A stretch of DNA of 5,104 nucleotides, taken from NCBI GenBank assembly GCA_013813755.1, contig JACCRD010000149.1, positions 1 to 5,104 on the forward strand. Reading direction: 5' to 3'. This document shows positions 4,970 to 5,104 of this stretch, in pieces. A program made the translations under genes and the position numbers. This DNA comes from Acidobacteriota bacterium (GTDB lineage: Bacteria > Acidobacteriota > Blastocatellia > Pyrinomonadales > Pyrinomonadaceae). Positions within the stretch are counted from its first letter, which is position 1. Each line of letters opens with the position of its first letter. The notes beneath the pieces were generated by a model. It was given only the letters and a program-made list of their open reading frames with translations. It searched no databases and was not told the origin of the DNA.

Positions 4970-5069
4970 TTTGTTTTTGGCACAGGTTAAGATGCCTAGT
5001 CAAGACACAACAACAAGGCAATTAAGCCTTAAAATTTTCTTGAAAAGTAGATAAACACGGAGGAAAAAA

Positions 5070-5104
5070 ATGATTTCTTTAATTATTTGGTTAATTTTAG
5101 GGTT
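5070..5104 (+). CDS. Start of a small hydrophobic membrane protein, possibly GlsB/YeaQ/YmgE family
   Basis: Only 11 complete codons are visible: MISLIIWLILG. The ATG is supported by GGAGG (5059-5063) 6 nt upstream, a very strong site. The residues look like the beginning of a transmembrane helix. They resemble the N-terminus of GlsB/YeaQ/YmgE (transglycosylase-associated) stress proteins, which are roughly 80-residue membrane proteins starting with a hydrophobic helix leading into a Gly-rich motif. With so few residues this is only a suggestion, and any small membrane protein could start this way. The sigma-54 promoter 100 bp upstream would make it conditionally expressed. It is divergent from the translation cluster and probably unrelated to it. 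Confidence 0.6.
   Translation, partial: MISLIIWLILG

Noticed and set aside
4978..4996. Second sigma-54 promoter at the downstream TGGCAC
   Set aside because: No TTGC occurs 5 nt after this TGGCAC, so the -12 element is missing.

Overview
This window holds a classic bacterial translation gene cluster on the minus strand. In transcription order it runs thrS (threonyl-tRNA synthetase), infC (initiation factor IF-3), rpmI (L35), rplT (L20) and pheS (phenylalanyl-tRNA synthetase alpha, cut by the left window edge). Upstream of thrS, on the same strand, is a tRNA-Val(GAC) gene. At the right edge a divergent plus-strand gene begins, of which only 11 codons are visible. The order thrS-infC-rpmI-rplT-pheS is conserved across many bacteria, and pheT would be expected just left of the window.

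The organism is a mesophilic-looking bacterium of moderate GC, with AT-rich intergenic spacers. The protein sequences do not look enterobacterial or firmicute. An Acidobacteriota-type lineage is my guess, at low confidence, because nothing here is diagnostic. Shine-Dalgarno sites are strong before infC, rpmI, rplT and the plus-strand gene, but absent or weak before thrS and pheS.

Region by region (minus strand unless stated): pheS occupies 1-799. Positions 800-963 hold an intrinsic terminator, a candidate extended -10 promoter and the pheS leader. rplT (964-1341) and rpmI (1438-1641) are separated by a spacer that can fold into a long AT-rich hairpin. infC (1730-2290) appears to start at an AUA codon placed 7 nt after a strong ribosome binding site. 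A compact hairpin abuts the thrS stop codon. thrS spans 2343-4307 and has a roughly 300-nt upstream region without convincing genes. tRNA-Val lies at 4606-4680 and has its own promoter at 4721-4750. The plus-strand control region (about 4780-5069) contains a near-consensus sigma-54 -24/-12 promoter 100 bp upstream of a short hydrophobic N-terminus.

The genes act together in translation: two synthetases charge tRNA-Thr and tRNA-Phe, IF-3 proofreads initiation, and L35 and L20 build the 50S subunit. I found no undescribed multi-gene system. The points worth attention are regulatory: the AUA start of infC, the terminator that splits pheS from the operon, the spacer hairpins, and the sigma-54 promoter.
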